64,000 nucleotides of DNA from Formivibrio citricus (GCF_900115065.1 NZ_FOVE01000011.1:37842-101841); one strand, 5' to 3'. Positions 8,430 to 17,111 are shown, counted from the first letter of the stretch. The notes: generated by a model not told the origin, from the letters alone. Made by a program: numbers and translations.

Positions 8430-9359
8430 ATGACTTTTGCTTTGGTTTTTCCCGGTCAGGGATCGCAATCGCTGGGCATGATGAAAGGCTTTGCCGATGA
8501 TGCATCGGTGCGCCAGACTTTTGAAGAAGCCAGTGCGGCCCTGGGGCAGGATCTCTGGGCAATGTGCGCCGAAGGTGCTGATGCTGCGGTGATCAATGCG
8601 ACGGTCAACACCCAGCCGCTGATGCTGACTGCAGGCGTGGCCATCTTTCGTGCCTGGCGTGCAGCGGGGGGCGCGGCTCCGGTCGTGGCCGCCGGGCATT
8701 CGCTTGGCGAATACACCGCTCTGGCGGCCGCGGGTTCGATTGCCTTTGCTGATGCCGTGAAGCTCGTACGCTTGCGCGCCGAGGCCATGCAATCTGCCGT
8801 GCCGGAAGGGCAGGGCGCGATGGCGGCGATTCTGGGGCTGGACGATGCCGTGATCGTGGCCGCCTGCGCCGAAGCTGCGCAAGGCGATGTGGTCGAGGCT
8901 GTGAACTTCAATTCGCAAGGGCAGGTCGTCATCGCCGGCAGCAAGCCGGCGGTCGAGCGTGCCATGGAATTGTGCAAGGCCAAGGGCGCCAAGCGCGCCC
9001 TGCCGCTGCCGGTTTCCGTGCCGTCGCATTGTGCCCTGATGAAACCAGCGGCTGAGAAGCTGGCTTCCGCTTTGGAGGGCGTCCCGGTTCGTGTGCCGGA
9101 ATTCCCGGTGTTGCACAATGCTGACGTAGCCGCTTACACTGACCCGGCGCAAATCAAGGACGCCTTGGTGCGTCAGCTCTACCAGCCGGTGCGCTGGGTG
9201 GAAACCGCGCAGAAGATGGCGGCGGATGGCGTGACGGTCATGGCCGAATGCGGTCCGGGCAAGGTACTTGTTGGTTTGAACAAGCGCATCGCAGCTGATG
9301 CGCAGCATTTCGCGCTGACCGACCTTGTGGCCTTCGATGCCTTGAAGGCTGCGCTTTAA
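8430..9359 (+). CDS. fabD: Malonyl-CoA:ACP transacylase
   Basis: Transfers malonyl from CoA to ACP. The start ALVFPGQGSQSLGMM and the nucleophile elbow GHSLGEYTA with S91 are diagnostic. VSVPSHCALM carries the conserved active-site histidine, and the length of 309 aa is standard. AAGGAG precedes ATG 8430. Confidence 0.97.
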   Translation: MTFALVFPGQGSQSLGMMKGFADDASVRQTFEEASAALGQDLWAMCAEGADAAVINATVNTQPLMLTAGVAIFRAWRAAGGAAPVVAAGHSLGEYTALAAAGSIAFADAVKLVRLRAEAMQSAVPEGQGAMAAILGLDDAVIVAACAEAAQGDVVEAVNFNSQGQVVIAGSKPAVERAMELCKAKGAKRALPLPVSVPSHCALMKPAAEKLASALEGVPVRVPEFPVLHNADVAAYTDPAQIKDALVRQLYQPVRWVETAQKMAADGVTVMAECGPGKVLVGLNKRIAADAQHFALTDLVAFDALKAAL

Positions 9360-9412
9360 ATACGGGTATGGCGGGTTGAGCTGCGGCCGACCCGCTCCAA
9401 GACGGAGAGGAT

Positions 9413-10156
9413 ATGAGTCTGCAAGGTAAAATCGCGCTGGTGACCGGCGCATCGCGCGGGATCGGTCAGGCGATCGCTCTTGAGTTGGCCGGAATGGGTG
9501 TGACCGTAATCGGAACGGCCACTTCCGATAGCGGCGCGGAGGCCATCACAGCCTATTTGAAAGAGGCCGGCAATGCCGGTCGGGGTATGCGTCTGGAGGT
9601 TACTGAAGAGGGCGCGTGCGACGGTATCGTCGAAACGATTACCAAGGAATTCGGCGGCATCGACATTCTGGTGAACAATGCAGGCATCACGCGCGACAAT
9701 CTGTTGATGCGCATGAAGGACGAGGAATGGGACGCGCTGTTTGCCACCAATTTGCGCCCGATCTACAAGCTGTCCAAGGCCGTGATGCGCGGCATGATGA
9801 AGTCCCGCTGGGGGCGCATTATCAACATCACTTCGGTGGTGGGGGCAATCGGCAATGCCGGCCAGACCAACTATTCCGCAGCCAAGGCCGCCATGTTCGG
9901 TTTTACCAAGAGCCTGGCCAAGGAGGTTGGCAGCCGCGGCGTGACCGTGAATGCGGTGGCTCCGGGCTTCATCGATACCGACATGACCAAGGGGCTGCCC
10001 GAAGAGCAAAAAGCCAAGCTGGTGGAAAACATTGCATTGGGTCGTTTGGGGTTGCCGCAGGATATTGCGGATGCCGTGGGCTTTCTCGCATCCGACAAGG
10101 CGGGTTACATTACGGGCTGTACCCTGCATGTCAACGGCGGAATGTTCATGAACTGA
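9413..10156 (+). CDS. fabG: 3-oxoacyl-ACP reductase
   Basis: NADPH-dependent reduction of 3-oxoacyl-ACP in chain elongation. It is a short-chain dehydrogenase with TGASRGIGQ (cofactor loop), NNAG, and the Ser-Tyr-Lys catalytic set in NITSVVG and YSAAKA. The tail TGCTLHVNGGMFM is typical. 247 aa; GGAGAGG precedes ATG 9413. It lies between fabD and acpP in the usual order. Confidence 0.97.
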   Translation: MSLQGKIALVTGASRGIGQAIALELAGMGVTVIGTATSDSGAEAITAYLKEAGNAGRGMRLEVTEEGACDGIVETITKEFGGIDILVNNAGITRDNLLMRMKDEEWDALFATNLRPIYKLSKAVMRGMMKSRWGRIINITSVVGAIGNAGQTNYSAAKAAMFGFTKSLAKEVGSRGVTVNAVAPGFIDTDMTKGLPEEQKAKLVENIALGRLGLPQDIADAVGFLASDKAGYITGCTLHVNGGMFMN

Positions 10157-10165
10157 TCGTCAAAG

Positions 10166-10205
10166 ATTGGCAGATCGAGGATAATTTGATACCTTGTCTG
10201 CCAAT
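10166..10205. other. Stem-loop after fabG
   Basis: ATTGGCAGA (10166-10174) pairs with TCTGCCAAT (10197-10205) over a 22-nt loop, ahead of acpP. It may mark the end of the upstream transcript. Confidence 0.4.
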
Positions 10206-10211
10206 TTCTGG

Positions 10212-10238
10212 TTTGCGTGGCGCTTTTTTTGGTAGAAT
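10212..10238 (+). promoter_or_regulatory. Possible acpP promoter
   Basis: A -10-like TAGAAT (10233-10238) follows a weak -35-like TTTGCG (10212-10217) with a short 15-bp spacer. acpP is often transcribed from its own promoter at high level; the call rests mainly on the -10. Confidence 0.35.
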
Positions 10239-10282
10239 GCGCTCGCACTTTTTCTGATTTCTCATAAGGCTTGGAAGAATCC

Positions 10283-10519
10283 ATGGAACAAATCGAACAG
10301 CGCGTGAAGAAGATCGTTGCCGAACAACTTGGCGTGCCGGAAACCGATGTCAAGACCGAATCCTCTTTCGTGAACGATCTTGGCGCCGACTCCCTCGACA
10401 CCGTTGAGCTCGTGATGGCTCTCGAAGAAGAATTCGAGTGCGAAATCCCGGACGAAGAAGCCGAAAAGATCACCACCGTTCAGCAGGCCATTGACTACGT
10501 CTCTGCCCACCTGAAGTAA
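10283..10519 (+). CDS. acpP: Acyl carrier protein
   Basis: A 78-aa acidic protein that carries growing acyl chains on a phosphopantetheine arm. The arm attaches to S37 in the [20 protein letters not shown] motif (GADSLD core). ATG 10283 is preferred over an in-frame TTG at 10271, because GGAAG at 10273-10277 then serves as ribosome-binding site and the product matches the standard length. Confidence 0.98.
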   Translation: MEQIEQRVKKIVAEQLGVPETDVKTESSFVNDLGADSLDTVELVMALEEEFECEIPDEEAEKITTVQQAIDYVSAHLK

Positions 10520-10543
10520 TTCGTTGCAATGCTCGGACCTCTG

Positions 10544-10581
10544 CCTGACGCTTTCAAGGAAGCGCCGGTCAGGGGTTTTTT
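10544..10581 (+). terminator. Terminator after acpP
   Basis: CCTGAC and GCTT pair with AAGC and GTCAGG with a small bulge, followed by a run of six T (10576-10581). It lies 24 bp after the acpP stop and may set the high acpP to fabF expression ratio. Confidence 0.65.
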
Positions 10582-10600
10582 GCTTGTGGCGCCGATTTTG

Positions 10601-10657
10601 GAGGCTGTTCAAGGTCCGTGCTGAGAAAACTCTCAACAGGGTTGTGAACAGGCTCTT
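10601..10657. repeat. Imperfect inverted repeat related to the ends of the 144-bp element
   Basis: GAGGCTGTTCA (10601-10611) and TGAACAGGCTCT (10645-10656) are near-inverted copies; the reverse complement AGAGCCTGTTCACA resembles the 144-bp element end AGAACCTGTTCACG. A TGAGA/TCTCA hairpin lies between them. It sits directly upstream of the fabF ribosome-binding site. Kinship with the longer element is inferred from the ends only. Confidence 0.45.
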
Positions 10658-10668
10658 AGGAGAATACC

Positions 10669-11913
10669 GTGTCCAAACGTAGAGTCGTCGTAACCGGCTT
10701 GGGCCAGATTTCCCCGGTGGGGAACGATGTGGCTACCGCCTGGGCCAACCTTCTGGCTGGCAAGTCCGGCATTGGCCGTATCACCCGTTTCGATGCCGGC
10801 GATATTGCCTGCCAGATTGCGGGTGAGGTCAAGGATTTCGATATTACCCAGTACATTCCGGCCAAGGATGCTCGCCGGATGGACCTTTTTATTCATTTTG
10901 GCGTGGCTGCAGCTTTGCAGGCGATCGCCGATTCCGGTCTGGATGATGCTCAGGGCCTCGACAAGACCCGTATCGGTGTGAATATCGGTTCGGGTATCGG
11001 TGGTTTGCCGTTGATTGAAAACACCGGTGTGGATGTTGTCAACGGCGGTATTCGCAAGATCGGTCCGTTCTTCATCCCGGGCTCGCTGATCAACCTGATC
11101 GCCGGTCATGTGACCATTCTCAAGGGTTATCAGGGGCCGAGCTACGGTATCGTCTCTGCCTGTACGACGGGTGCGCACTGCATCGGCGATGCGGCGCGCA
11201 TGATCCAGTACGGCGATGCAGATGTCATGGTGGCTGGTGGCGCGGAAGGCGCGATTTCCCGATTGGGTGTGGGTGGCTTTGCTGCCATGAAGGCGCTCTC
11301 CACGCGTAACGATGACCCGGCAACGGCTTCGCGTCCGTGGGACAAGGGGCGTGATGGTTTCGTCATGGGCGAAGGTGCTGGCGTATTGGTGCTGGAAGAG
11401 TACGAGCACGCCGTCAAACGCGGCGCCAAAATTTATGCCGAGCTCTTGGGTTTTGGCATGAGTTCCGATGCTTACCACATCACTGCGCCGAATGCGGAAG
11501 GCCCTGCTCGTGCCGTGACCAACGCGCTTCGCGATGCGGGTTTGAATGTTGATCAAATCGATTACGTCAATGCGCACGGTACTTCTACCCCGCTGGGCGA
11601 TGCCAACGAAACCAACGCGCTCAAGCTGGCGTTGGGCGAGCATGCCAAGAAGGTTGTTGTGAACTCGACCAAGTCGATGACTGGTCACCTGCTTGGTGCT
11701 GCTGGCGGTGTCGAGGCTATCTATTCTATTCTGGCTCTGCATAACCAAGTATCCCCGCCGACGATCAACCTGTTCGAGCAGGATATCGAGGCGGGTTGCG
11801 ATCTCGACTATGTGGCCAATACTGCGCGCGAAATGAAGATCGATGTGGCGATCTCCAATTCGTTTGGCTTTGGTGGCACCAACGGCACGCTGGTATTCAA
11901 GCGCTTTGCTTGA
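10669..11913 (+). CDS. fabF: 3-oxoacyl-ACP synthase II (beta-ketoacyl-ACP synthase II)
   Basis: Elongating condensing enzyme of type II fatty acid synthesis. The catalytic cysteine is in [10 protein letters not shown], and the two histidines are in [11 protein letters not shown] and [13 protein letters not shown]; the tail [16 protein letters not shown] is characteristic. Start is GTG 10669, supported by TAGGAGA at 10657-10663. 414 aa is the standard length. Confidence 0.97.
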   Translation: MSKRRVVVTGLGQISPVGNDVATAWANLLAGKSGIGRITRFDAGDIACQIAGEVKDFDITQYIPAKDARRMDLFIHFGVAAALQAIADSGLDDAQGLDKTRIGVNIGSGIGGLPLIENTGVDVVNGGIRKIGPFFIPGSLINLIAGHVTILKGYQGPSYGIVSACTTGAHCIGDAARMIQYGDADVMVAGGAEGAISRLGVGGFAAMKALSTRNDDPATASRPWDKGRDGFVMGEGAGVLVLEEYEHAVKRGAKIYAELLGFGMSSDAYHITAPNAEGPARAVTNALRDAGLNVDQIDYVNAHGTSTPLGDANETNALKLALGEHAKKVVVNSTKSMTGHLLGAAGGVEAIYSILALHNQVSPPTINLFEQDIEAGCDLDYVANTAREMKIDVAISNSFGFGGTNGTLVFKRFA

Positions 11914-11932
11914 TCAGGGTTTGCTTGCTGTT

Positions 11933-11960
11933 AAAAATGGCTGCTTCGGCAGCCATTTTT
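11933..11960. terminator. Terminator after fabF
   Basis: AAAAATGGCTGC, loop TTCG, GCAGCCATTTTT: a perfect stem with flanking A and T runs, active in either direction. It closes the fab cluster. Confidence 0.85.
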
Positions 11961-12154
11961 GTTGCCCGCGAGTTTTTGGGTGGGCCCGGGTAGAGGTAAT
12001 AATAAACTCATGGGATGACCTGCTGGTTCTGCAAATCAAACAATGCCGAAGTGGTGGAGCTCTGGATGGTTGGTTTGGCGCGGGAGAGCAAATGGCTGCT
12101 GTGCGGGAATCTGGAAAGAAAGGCTGTATGGTGGTTGCGTGAACGCCAGAAAGC

Positions 12155-12179
12155 AAAAAGCCCAACCAAAAGGCCGGGC
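12155..12179 (-). terminator. Terminator of the tRNA-Gly/Gly/Cys transcript
   Basis: Read on the minus strand, GCCCGGCC, loop TTTT, GGTTGGGC (with a G-U pair) is followed by TTTTT. It lies 15 bp beyond the 3' end of tRNA-Cys. Confidence 0.75.
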
Positions 12180-12194
12180 CAAGTGCTTGTTTCC

Positions 12195-12268
12195 TGGAGG
12201 CGGGTGGCGGAATCGAACCGCCCTAAACGGATTTGCAATCCGCTGCATAACCTCTTTGCTAACCCGCC
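12195..12268 (-). tRNA. tRNA-Cys (anticodon GCA)
   Basis: On the minus strand the gene begins GGCGGGTTAGCAAAGAGGTT and ends CCCGCCTCCA with encoded CCA. The anticodon loop reads ATTGCAAAT, with GCA at plus positions 12236-12234. Last gene of a three-tRNA unit. Confidence 0.96.
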
Positions 12269-12317
12269 ACGCTATTTGTAAAAAAAGGAAAGTGTGTAAC
12301 TTTCCTTTTTTTGAATT

Positions 12318-12393
12318 TGGAGCGGGAGAAGAGTCTCGAACTCTCGACCTCAACCTTGGCAAGGTTGCGCTCTACCAACTGAGCTACTCCCGC
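12318..12393 (-). tRNA. tRNA-Gly (anticodon GCC), copy 2 of a tandem pair
   Basis: Minus strand: acceptor GCGGGAG pairs with CTCCCGC, D-arm TAGCTCAGTTGGTAGAGC, anticodon loop TTGCCAA, T-loop TTCGAGA, 3' CCA encoded. Identical over its length to the copy at 12429-12504. Confidence 0.97.
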
Positions 12394-12428
12394 ATGGAGT
12401 CTGCTGTCGGACACGTCTGTCAATCATT

Positions 12429-12504
12429 TGGAGCGGGAGAAGAGTCTCGAACTCTCGACCTCAACCTTGGCAAGGTTGCGCTCTACCAACTGAGCTACTC
12501 CCGC
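12429..12504 (-). tRNA. tRNA-Gly (anticodon GCC), copy 1 of a tandem pair
   Basis: Same 76-nt sequence as 12318-12393, 35 bp upstream of it on the minus strand; first gene of the tRNA unit. The 278 bp from 12505 to the nadA start contain its presumed promoter and no gene I can support. Confidence 0.97.
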
Positions 12505-12782
12505 GTTCTGTTGCTTCGTGTCCTGCATCAGAGAGGCCGAATTATCCAGATGGGCGGCATGTGTGTCAAGCGGTTGCGCAAAGATTTTTTGTGTTTGTGT
12601 ATGGGGTGGAGGAGTAATTCTGCCAAATCAAGGGGTTCTATCTGTGCGGAGCAGTATGCTACGATTGTGATTCGGCAGGTTTGCCTTCAGGGATTCTGGA
12701 GGCGTAGAAGAAATCTGCCGGGTTTGATTGCTTGTTCATATTCCTGCCGGGAAGACCGGCTTGCTTTGCATGGAGGATTGCC

Positions 12783-13703
12783 ATGTCGCGTCGCGTCGTA
12801 ACACTTGCCCATTACTATACCCAGCCCGAGATCCAGCAGATGGCGGACAAGGTGGGTGATAGTCTCGAACTTTCCCTGTATGCCAAAGAATGCGCGGCCG
12901 ATGTGATCGTGTTCGCCGGCGTGCGCTTCATGGCCGAGACGGCCAAGATACTGAACCCGCAGGCCGAAGTCATCCTGCCCGATACCAATTCGACCTGTTC
13001 GCTGGTCACGCAGACCGATGTCGCCGCCCTGAAAAAATGGCGCGAATCGTATCCCGACCATGTGCACGTTTCATACATCAACTCGTCGGCGGAACACAAG
13101 GCGCTTTCCGACTGGATCGTGACCAGCCGCAACGTCGACGATGTCATCGCCCACCTCTACGCCGAGGGCAAGAAGGTAATCTTCTCGCCGGACCGCAACA
13201 TGGGCGCTTATCTCAACTTCCAGTACGGCTACGATATGCCGCTGTGGAGCGCGGTCTGTGAGGTGCATGACAAATTCAACCAGGCTGCGCTCGACGAAGC
13301 GTTTGCCGCCACCCCGGGCGCCAAATACCTTATCGCGCACCCGGAAAGCCCGTTGCCGGTGCTGCTGCATGCCGATTACGTGGGTTCCACCTCCGGGATG
13401 CTCAACTGGATCAAGGCTTACGACCGCGAACCGGAGGCCACCATTTTCGTGGCCACGGAAGAGGGCATCCTCTACAACATGCACGCCGCCCGTCCGGACT
13501 TGCGGATCGTGCAGGCGCCGATCTATGCCGGCTGCCAGTGCAACCAGTGCCCCTACATGAAGATGAATACCATCGACGCGGTGCGCAAGGCGCAGCGTGG
13601 CGAGGGCGGAATCAGCATCGACTATCTGGATGCTGCATTGATGGATGCTGCGCGCTTGCCGATTGAGCGCATGCTGGAGTTTTCCCGACGCTATTACGCC
13701 TGA
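12783..13703 (+). CDS. nadA: Quinolinate synthase
   Basis: Condenses iminoaspartate with dihydroxyacetone phosphate to quinolinate using a [4Fe-4S] cluster. Start HYYTQPEIQQMADKVGDSLE is characteristic. Three cluster cysteines are visible: C72 (NSTCSLV), C159 (SAVCEVHDKF) and the last Cys of CQCNQCPYMKMN (C256). HPES rather than HPEC is normal for the E. coli-type branch. ATG 12783 follows GGAGG; the 306-aa product lacks the ~25-residue N-terminal extension of E. coli NadA, and an upstream ATG at 12732 gives unrelated sequence. It lies 12 bp upstream of nadM. Confidence 0.95.
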   Translation: MSRRVVTLAHYYTQPEIQQMADKVGDSLELSLYAKECAADVIVFAGVRFMAETAKILNPQAEVILPDTNSTCSLVTQTDVAALKKWRESYPDHVHVSYINSSAEHKALSDWIVTSRNVDDVIAHLYAEGKKVIFSPDRNMGAYLNFQYGYDMPLWSAVCEVHDKFNQAALDEAFAATPGAKYLIAHPESPLPVLLHADYVGSTSGMLNWIKAYDREPEATIFVATEEGILYNMHAARPDLRIVQAPIYAGCQCNQCPYMKMNTIDAVRKAQRGEGGISIDYLDAALMDAARLPIERMLEFSRRYYA

Positions 13704-13715
13704 GGTGGTGGCCAT

Positions 13716-14771
13716 ATGCTCGATTATCTGGTGTTCATCGGCCGCTTCCAGCCCTTTCATCTTGGCCACCTGAAAGTCATCGAAACGGCGCTGCAGCGGG
13801 CGCACAAGCTGATCGTGATCTGCGGTTCGGCGCGCCAGGCGCGCAGCCCGCGCAACCCGTGGACGGTGGCCGAGCGCGAAGCCATGCTGCGCGCGGCCTT
13901 GCCGGCGGAGTGGCAGGAGCGCGTGTTCGTTGTAGGGTGCTCGGACCGCATGTACAACGACCAGCAATGGGTGACTGAAATCCAGAACCTCGTTGACAAG
14001 GTGATCGCGGTGGATACGGCGAGCCTGGGCAGTCGCGAGGCGCAGTTCCGGGTCGGAATCATCGGCGGAACCTGTCGCAAGGAGGCGTACTACCTGGACA
14101 TGTTCCCGCAGTGGCAGCGTATCGAAGTGGCCGAATTACCCAATCTCCGTGCCTCCGAATTGCGCGGCGAAATTTTCGACGATGCCGGTGTGCGTTTCGA
14201 GCGCTGCACAGCCCGCCTGCCCGGCCCGGTCTTCGCTTGGTTGCAGGCATTCCGCGAAACCGAAAGCTGGCGCACGCTGGAGGCGGAATGGCGTTTCGTG
14301 CGCGATTATCGCCGGGCTTGGGAGGGGGCGCCTTATCCGCCGACGTTCGTGACGGCCGATGCGGTGGTGATTCACTCGGGGCACATCCTGCTGGTACGGC
14401 GCAAGCATCTGCCAGGCAAAGGCTTGTGGGCGCTCCCCGGCGGGTTTGTCGATCAGGACGAGCTGATCCGCGATGCAGTCATTCGAGAGCTTCGCGAAGA
14501 AACTCGCCTTAAGGTGCCTGCGCCCGTATTGGCGGGCTCGATCCGCACGTCGCGGGTGTTCGATCATCCGTATCGCAGCATGCGCGGGCGGACCATCACC
14601 CATGCCTTCCTGATCGAGCTGACGCCAACCGGCGAGGGGTTGCCCAAGGTGCGCGGGAGCGACGATGCGGATCGGGCGCGCTGGGTGCCGCTGTTCGAGT
14701 TCAATCGGATGGAAGAGCAGTTGTTTGAGGACCATTTCTATATCGTGAACTGGTTCCTCGGGCAGATATAA
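13716..14771 (+). CDS. nadM: Bifunctional NMN adenylyltransferase / Nudix hydrolase
   Basis: The N-terminal ~180 residues are a NadM-type nucleotidyltransferase: FIGRFQPFHLGHLKVIE is the ATP-binding HxGH motif, and GTCRKEAYYLDMFPQW follows. Residues ~205-351 form a Nudix domain with the box GGFVDQDELIRDAVIRELRE and EETRL; the last Gly of the usual EExGU is Arg here. Homologues join NMN and ATP into NAD+ and hydrolyse ADP-ribose or related compounds. Position directly after nadA supports a role in NAD supply and repair. ATG 13716, 351 aa. Confidence 0.93.
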   Translation: MLDYLVFIGRFQPFHLGHLKVIETALQRAHKLIVICGSARQARSPRNPWTVAEREAMLRAALPAEWQERVFVVGCSDRMYNDQQWVTEIQNLVDKVIAVDTASLGSREAQFRVGIIGGTCRKEAYYLDMFPQWQRIEVAELPNLRASELRGEIFDDAGVRFERCTARLPGPVFAWLQAFRETESWRTLEAEWRFVRDYRRAWEGAPYPPTFVTADAVVIHSGHILLVRRKHLPGKGLWALPGGFVDQDELIRDAVIRELREETRLKVPAPVLAGSIRTSRVFDHPYRSMRGRTITHAFLIELTPTGEGLPKVRGSDDADRARWVPLFEFNRMEEQLFEDHFYIVNWFLGQI

Positions 14772-14784
14772 ACTTCCCGATATG

Positions 14785-14815
14785 AAAAAAGGCCTCGCAA
14801 ACTGCGAGGCCTTTT
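14785..14815. terminator. Bidirectional terminator between nadM and the L,D-transpeptidase gene
   Basis: AAAAAAGGCCTCGCA and TGCGAGGCCTTTT pair around AAC, with A and T runs on either side. It serves two convergent transcripts. Confidence 0.85.
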
Positions 14816-14817
14816 CC

Positions 14818-16104
14818 TTATGCGCCCTTGTTGGCCGCGCCTTCCCAGACGATCCGCCAGTCACCGTTCTCCTGTTTCCAGTACAAACGTTTTTTCATGT
14901 TGTTGTTGAGGTTGTTGCTCTTGTAATCCTGGCCGAACGAAGTCACCAGCATTGGAGCGGTTCCGCCAGATGAGAAGATACTCAACTCCTCAAGCTGGAT
15001 CTTGGCCCACTGTTTGCTGCTGTTGACGCTGGTCTTCTGGCTCTGCCAAGAAGCCAGATCCTGACCGTCTTCGCTGCGGAATTGCTGGCCATAATGGCCA
15101 AGGTAGGTCGTCGTATCCAGTTTTTCCCAAGCGCTGCGCCAGGACTCGATCTTGGCGAGTGCTTTTTCCTTTCGTTGCTGCCATTCCTGTTGCGGCAGCC
15201 ATTCCAGTTTTTCGGTGATGACGACTGGCGTTGAGCCAATCTGCAGGTGTTCTGCAACCTGACTCATTTCCGGGTTGGTTAGCACCACGCAGCCGTTGGA
15301 GGCTTGCGGGGCTCTGGCATAGGTTTGCGCTGGGCTGCCGTGCAGCCAGATGCCATGTCCCGTGCGGCCTTCGCGTTTGTCCCATTCGTTCGGGTATGAG
15401 ATTGGCCAAGCGCCTACGCCATACAAGTCGGCCTGTGCACCATAGGTTTTGTCCAGTTGGCTGCGGGGCATGTGGCTGGTGACGAAATAGACGCCCAGCG
15501 GTGTGCGCTGATCGCCTTCCCGGACCTTCTGTGCGCCCAGCTTGCCGATCGTGACATAGTGATCCCGAACCAGTTTCGGTGTGCCCCCCTGGTTTTCGAA
15601 CAGGAACAAGCGGGAGACCGATGTGTCGACCACGACAGCATATTTTTGCTTGCTGGAGAATACCAGCACATTGGCTGGCAGCGCGTTGGCCGGAGGCGGG
15701 GATGTACGGCGCTTGATGCGTACCAGCGCTTCCTGCCGCAAATCCTCCAGGCGGTCGGTCGGTCCCTTGCTGCCGCCGCCGATGGAGTTGAGCGGCATGG
15801 CGCGCATGGCGTAGAGGTCGGCGCGCAGCAGATGAGCCAGCCGGTAATTCGGTTCAGCCGTCAGAAGCTGGTCGAGCGTAGCTTCCGCATCCTTGTAACG
15901 GCCTTCGCGGATGGCGTCTATGGCCGCGAGAACCATTTCTTCCGGCGTTCCCTTGGCGGCTACGCCGATGGCTTTATTGATCGACGCATTGTGGGCCGCG
16001 CTGTCGATGATCGGACGGGCGGCCGGGGCAAGAGCAAGCAGCAGTGCCACGGCAACGCCGTGCTTGATCAGGGAGGAAAGACGTATTTTCTTCAAGATTA
16101 TCAT
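14818..16104 (-). CDS. L,D-transpeptidase (YkuD family) with C-terminal NTF2-like domain
   Basis: A 428-aa exported protein. An N-terminal hydrophobic segment (HGVAVALLLALAPAA) acts as signal or anchor; a TPR-like helical region (~50-110) precedes the YkuD catalytic domain (~145-290), which contains HGIWLHGSP and the nucleophile motif ASNGCVVL. Such enzymes make 3-3 peptidoglycan cross-links or attach/release lipoproteins; the exact reaction is not determined by sequence. The last ~115 residues (IESWRSAWEKLDTTTYLGHY on) are an NTF2-like domain also present in the upstream gene product. ATG 16104 overlaps the upstream stop (ATGA), so the two are coupled. Confidence 0.88.
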   Translation of the reverse strand: MIILKKIRLSSLIKHGVAVALLLALAPAARPIIDSAAHNASINKAIGVAAKGTPEEMVLAAIDAIREGRYKDAEATLDQLLTAEPNYRLAHLLRADLYAMRAMPLNSIGGGSKGPTDRLEDLRQEALVRIKRRTSPPPANALPANVLVFSSKQKYAVVVDTSVSRLFLFENQGGTPKLVRDHYVTIGKLGAQKVREGDQRTPLGVYFVTSHMPRSQLDKTYGAQADLYGVGAWPISYPNEWDKREGRTGHGIWLHGSPAQTYARAPQASNGCVVLTNPEMSQVAEHLQIGSTPVVITEKLEWLPQQEWQQRKEKALAKIESWRSAWEKLDTTTYLGHYGQQFRSEDGQDLASWQSQKTSVNSSKQWAKIQLEELSIFSSGGTAPMLVTSFGQDYKSNNLNNNMKKRLYWKQENGDWRIVWEGAANKGA

Positions 16105-17111
16105 CCGCCGGTACGTTCTTCACGGATCAACCAGCGGTTGCCGCTTTTTTGCATGATCATGGTCTTGCCCGTGCTGCTGCTCAGACGGTCGGATCGGTAG
16201 TTCTGACGGAAGCGAACCTTGGCGCTGTTGTCCGAAGAGAACTCCACCTTGAAATCCGATACTTTCACGTCAATCGACTTGGGAGCAGAAATGCGCTCGC
16301 GGCGCTCCTTGGCCCAAGCGTTGAATTTCTGTCCCTTGGGCGGGTGAAAATCACGATCATAGGCTGCCAGATAGCCGTTGACGTTCTGACGCGCCCAAGC
16401 ATCGGCCCAGGACTGGATGGCTGCCACGACTTTTTGCTTGTCGGCGTCGCGATTGTCCGTTTGGGCGGGCTTGGCCGGTTGTGCGCTGGCAGCAGGCGGC
16501 TGCGGGGCCGGTTTGGCTACAGGCGGTGGCGTGACTGGTTTTGCTGGGGCGGGCACCGGCTCAACATTTGTGACCCGAGGCGTGGCGCCTTTTTGTTTGG
16601 CCACTGCAATCGGAGCCCTGCTGAAGAGTTCACGCACCAGCTTGAGCTTGGTCTTGACGTTGGGGTTGTGGTTTTCCAGTTGCAATGCCTTGTCGTAGGA
16701 CTGGGAGGCAAGGCGGGCATACAGATCGCCGAGGTTTTCGTGGGCGATGGCGTAGCTGGGGTTGGTCTGGATGGCCATTTGCAGCGATTGGCGGGCCTTG
16801 TCGATCTGGTTTTGCTGGGCGTAAAGCACTGCCAGGTTGTTGTGCGGCTCGGGGAGTTGCGGGTAATCGGCAGCCAGGGCGGAGAATGTCTTGATCGCCT
16901 CGCTGGATTGCCCCGTCTCGGCCTGAATGATGCCCTTCAGGAAGCGGACCTGCGCATCCTTGGGATTGCCGACGAGAAACTTGTCGGCGCGAGCCAGCGC
17001 TTGCGAGTAGCGCTTGGCATTGATCAATTGCTGGATGTCTTCGGCTTCGCCCGCATGGGCGAAAACACCGAGAAATAGGGATGCGGCAACGAGAATGCGG
17101 CGGATCGACAT
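16101..17111 (-). CDS. Periplasmic TPR protein with NTF2-like C-terminal domain
   Basis: Signal peptide MSIRRILVAASLFLGVFAHA, then about four TPR-type helix pairs (~25-150; e.g. PEPHNNLAVLYAQQNQIDKA), a Pro/Ala-rich linker (~185-235) and an NTF2-like domain (IQSWADAWARQNVNGYLAAY to the end). The C-terminal domain aligns with that of the adjacent L,D-transpeptidase (SW-x2-AW, YL-x2-Y, GQ, FSS, Y-x-S, G-x-W-x-I). ATG 17111 is chosen over an upstream in-frame start because it begins the signal peptide and follows GGAAA. It probably partners the transpeptidase in cell-wall work. Confidence 0.82.
   Translation of the reverse strand: MSIRRILVAASLFLGVFAHAGEAEDIQQLINAKRYSQALARADKFLVGNPKDAQVRFLKGIIQAETGQSSEAIKTFSALAADYPQLPEPHNNLAVLYAQQNQIDKARQSLQMAIQTNPSYAIAHENLGDLYARLASQSYDKALQLENHNPNVKTKLKLVRELFSRAPIAVAKQKGATPRVTNVEPVPAPAKPVTPPPVAKPAPQPPAASAQPAKPAQTDNRDADKQKVVAAIQSWADAWARQNVNGYLAAYDRDFHPPKGQKFNAWAKERRERISAPKSIDVKVSDFKVEFSSDNSAKVRFRQNYRSDRLSSSTGKTMIMQKSGNRWLIREERTGG

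Noticed and set aside
12015..12801. Open frames running through the three tRNA genes, with repeated ESRTLDLNLGK-type peptides
   Set aside because: These peptides are translations of tRNA-Gly and tRNA-Cys sequence and are well-known annotation artefacts.
13351..13370. NadA with HPES where many family members have HPEC, considered as a lost cluster ligand
   Set aside because: The E. coli branch also has HPES; the three ligand cysteines C72, C159 and C256 are all present.
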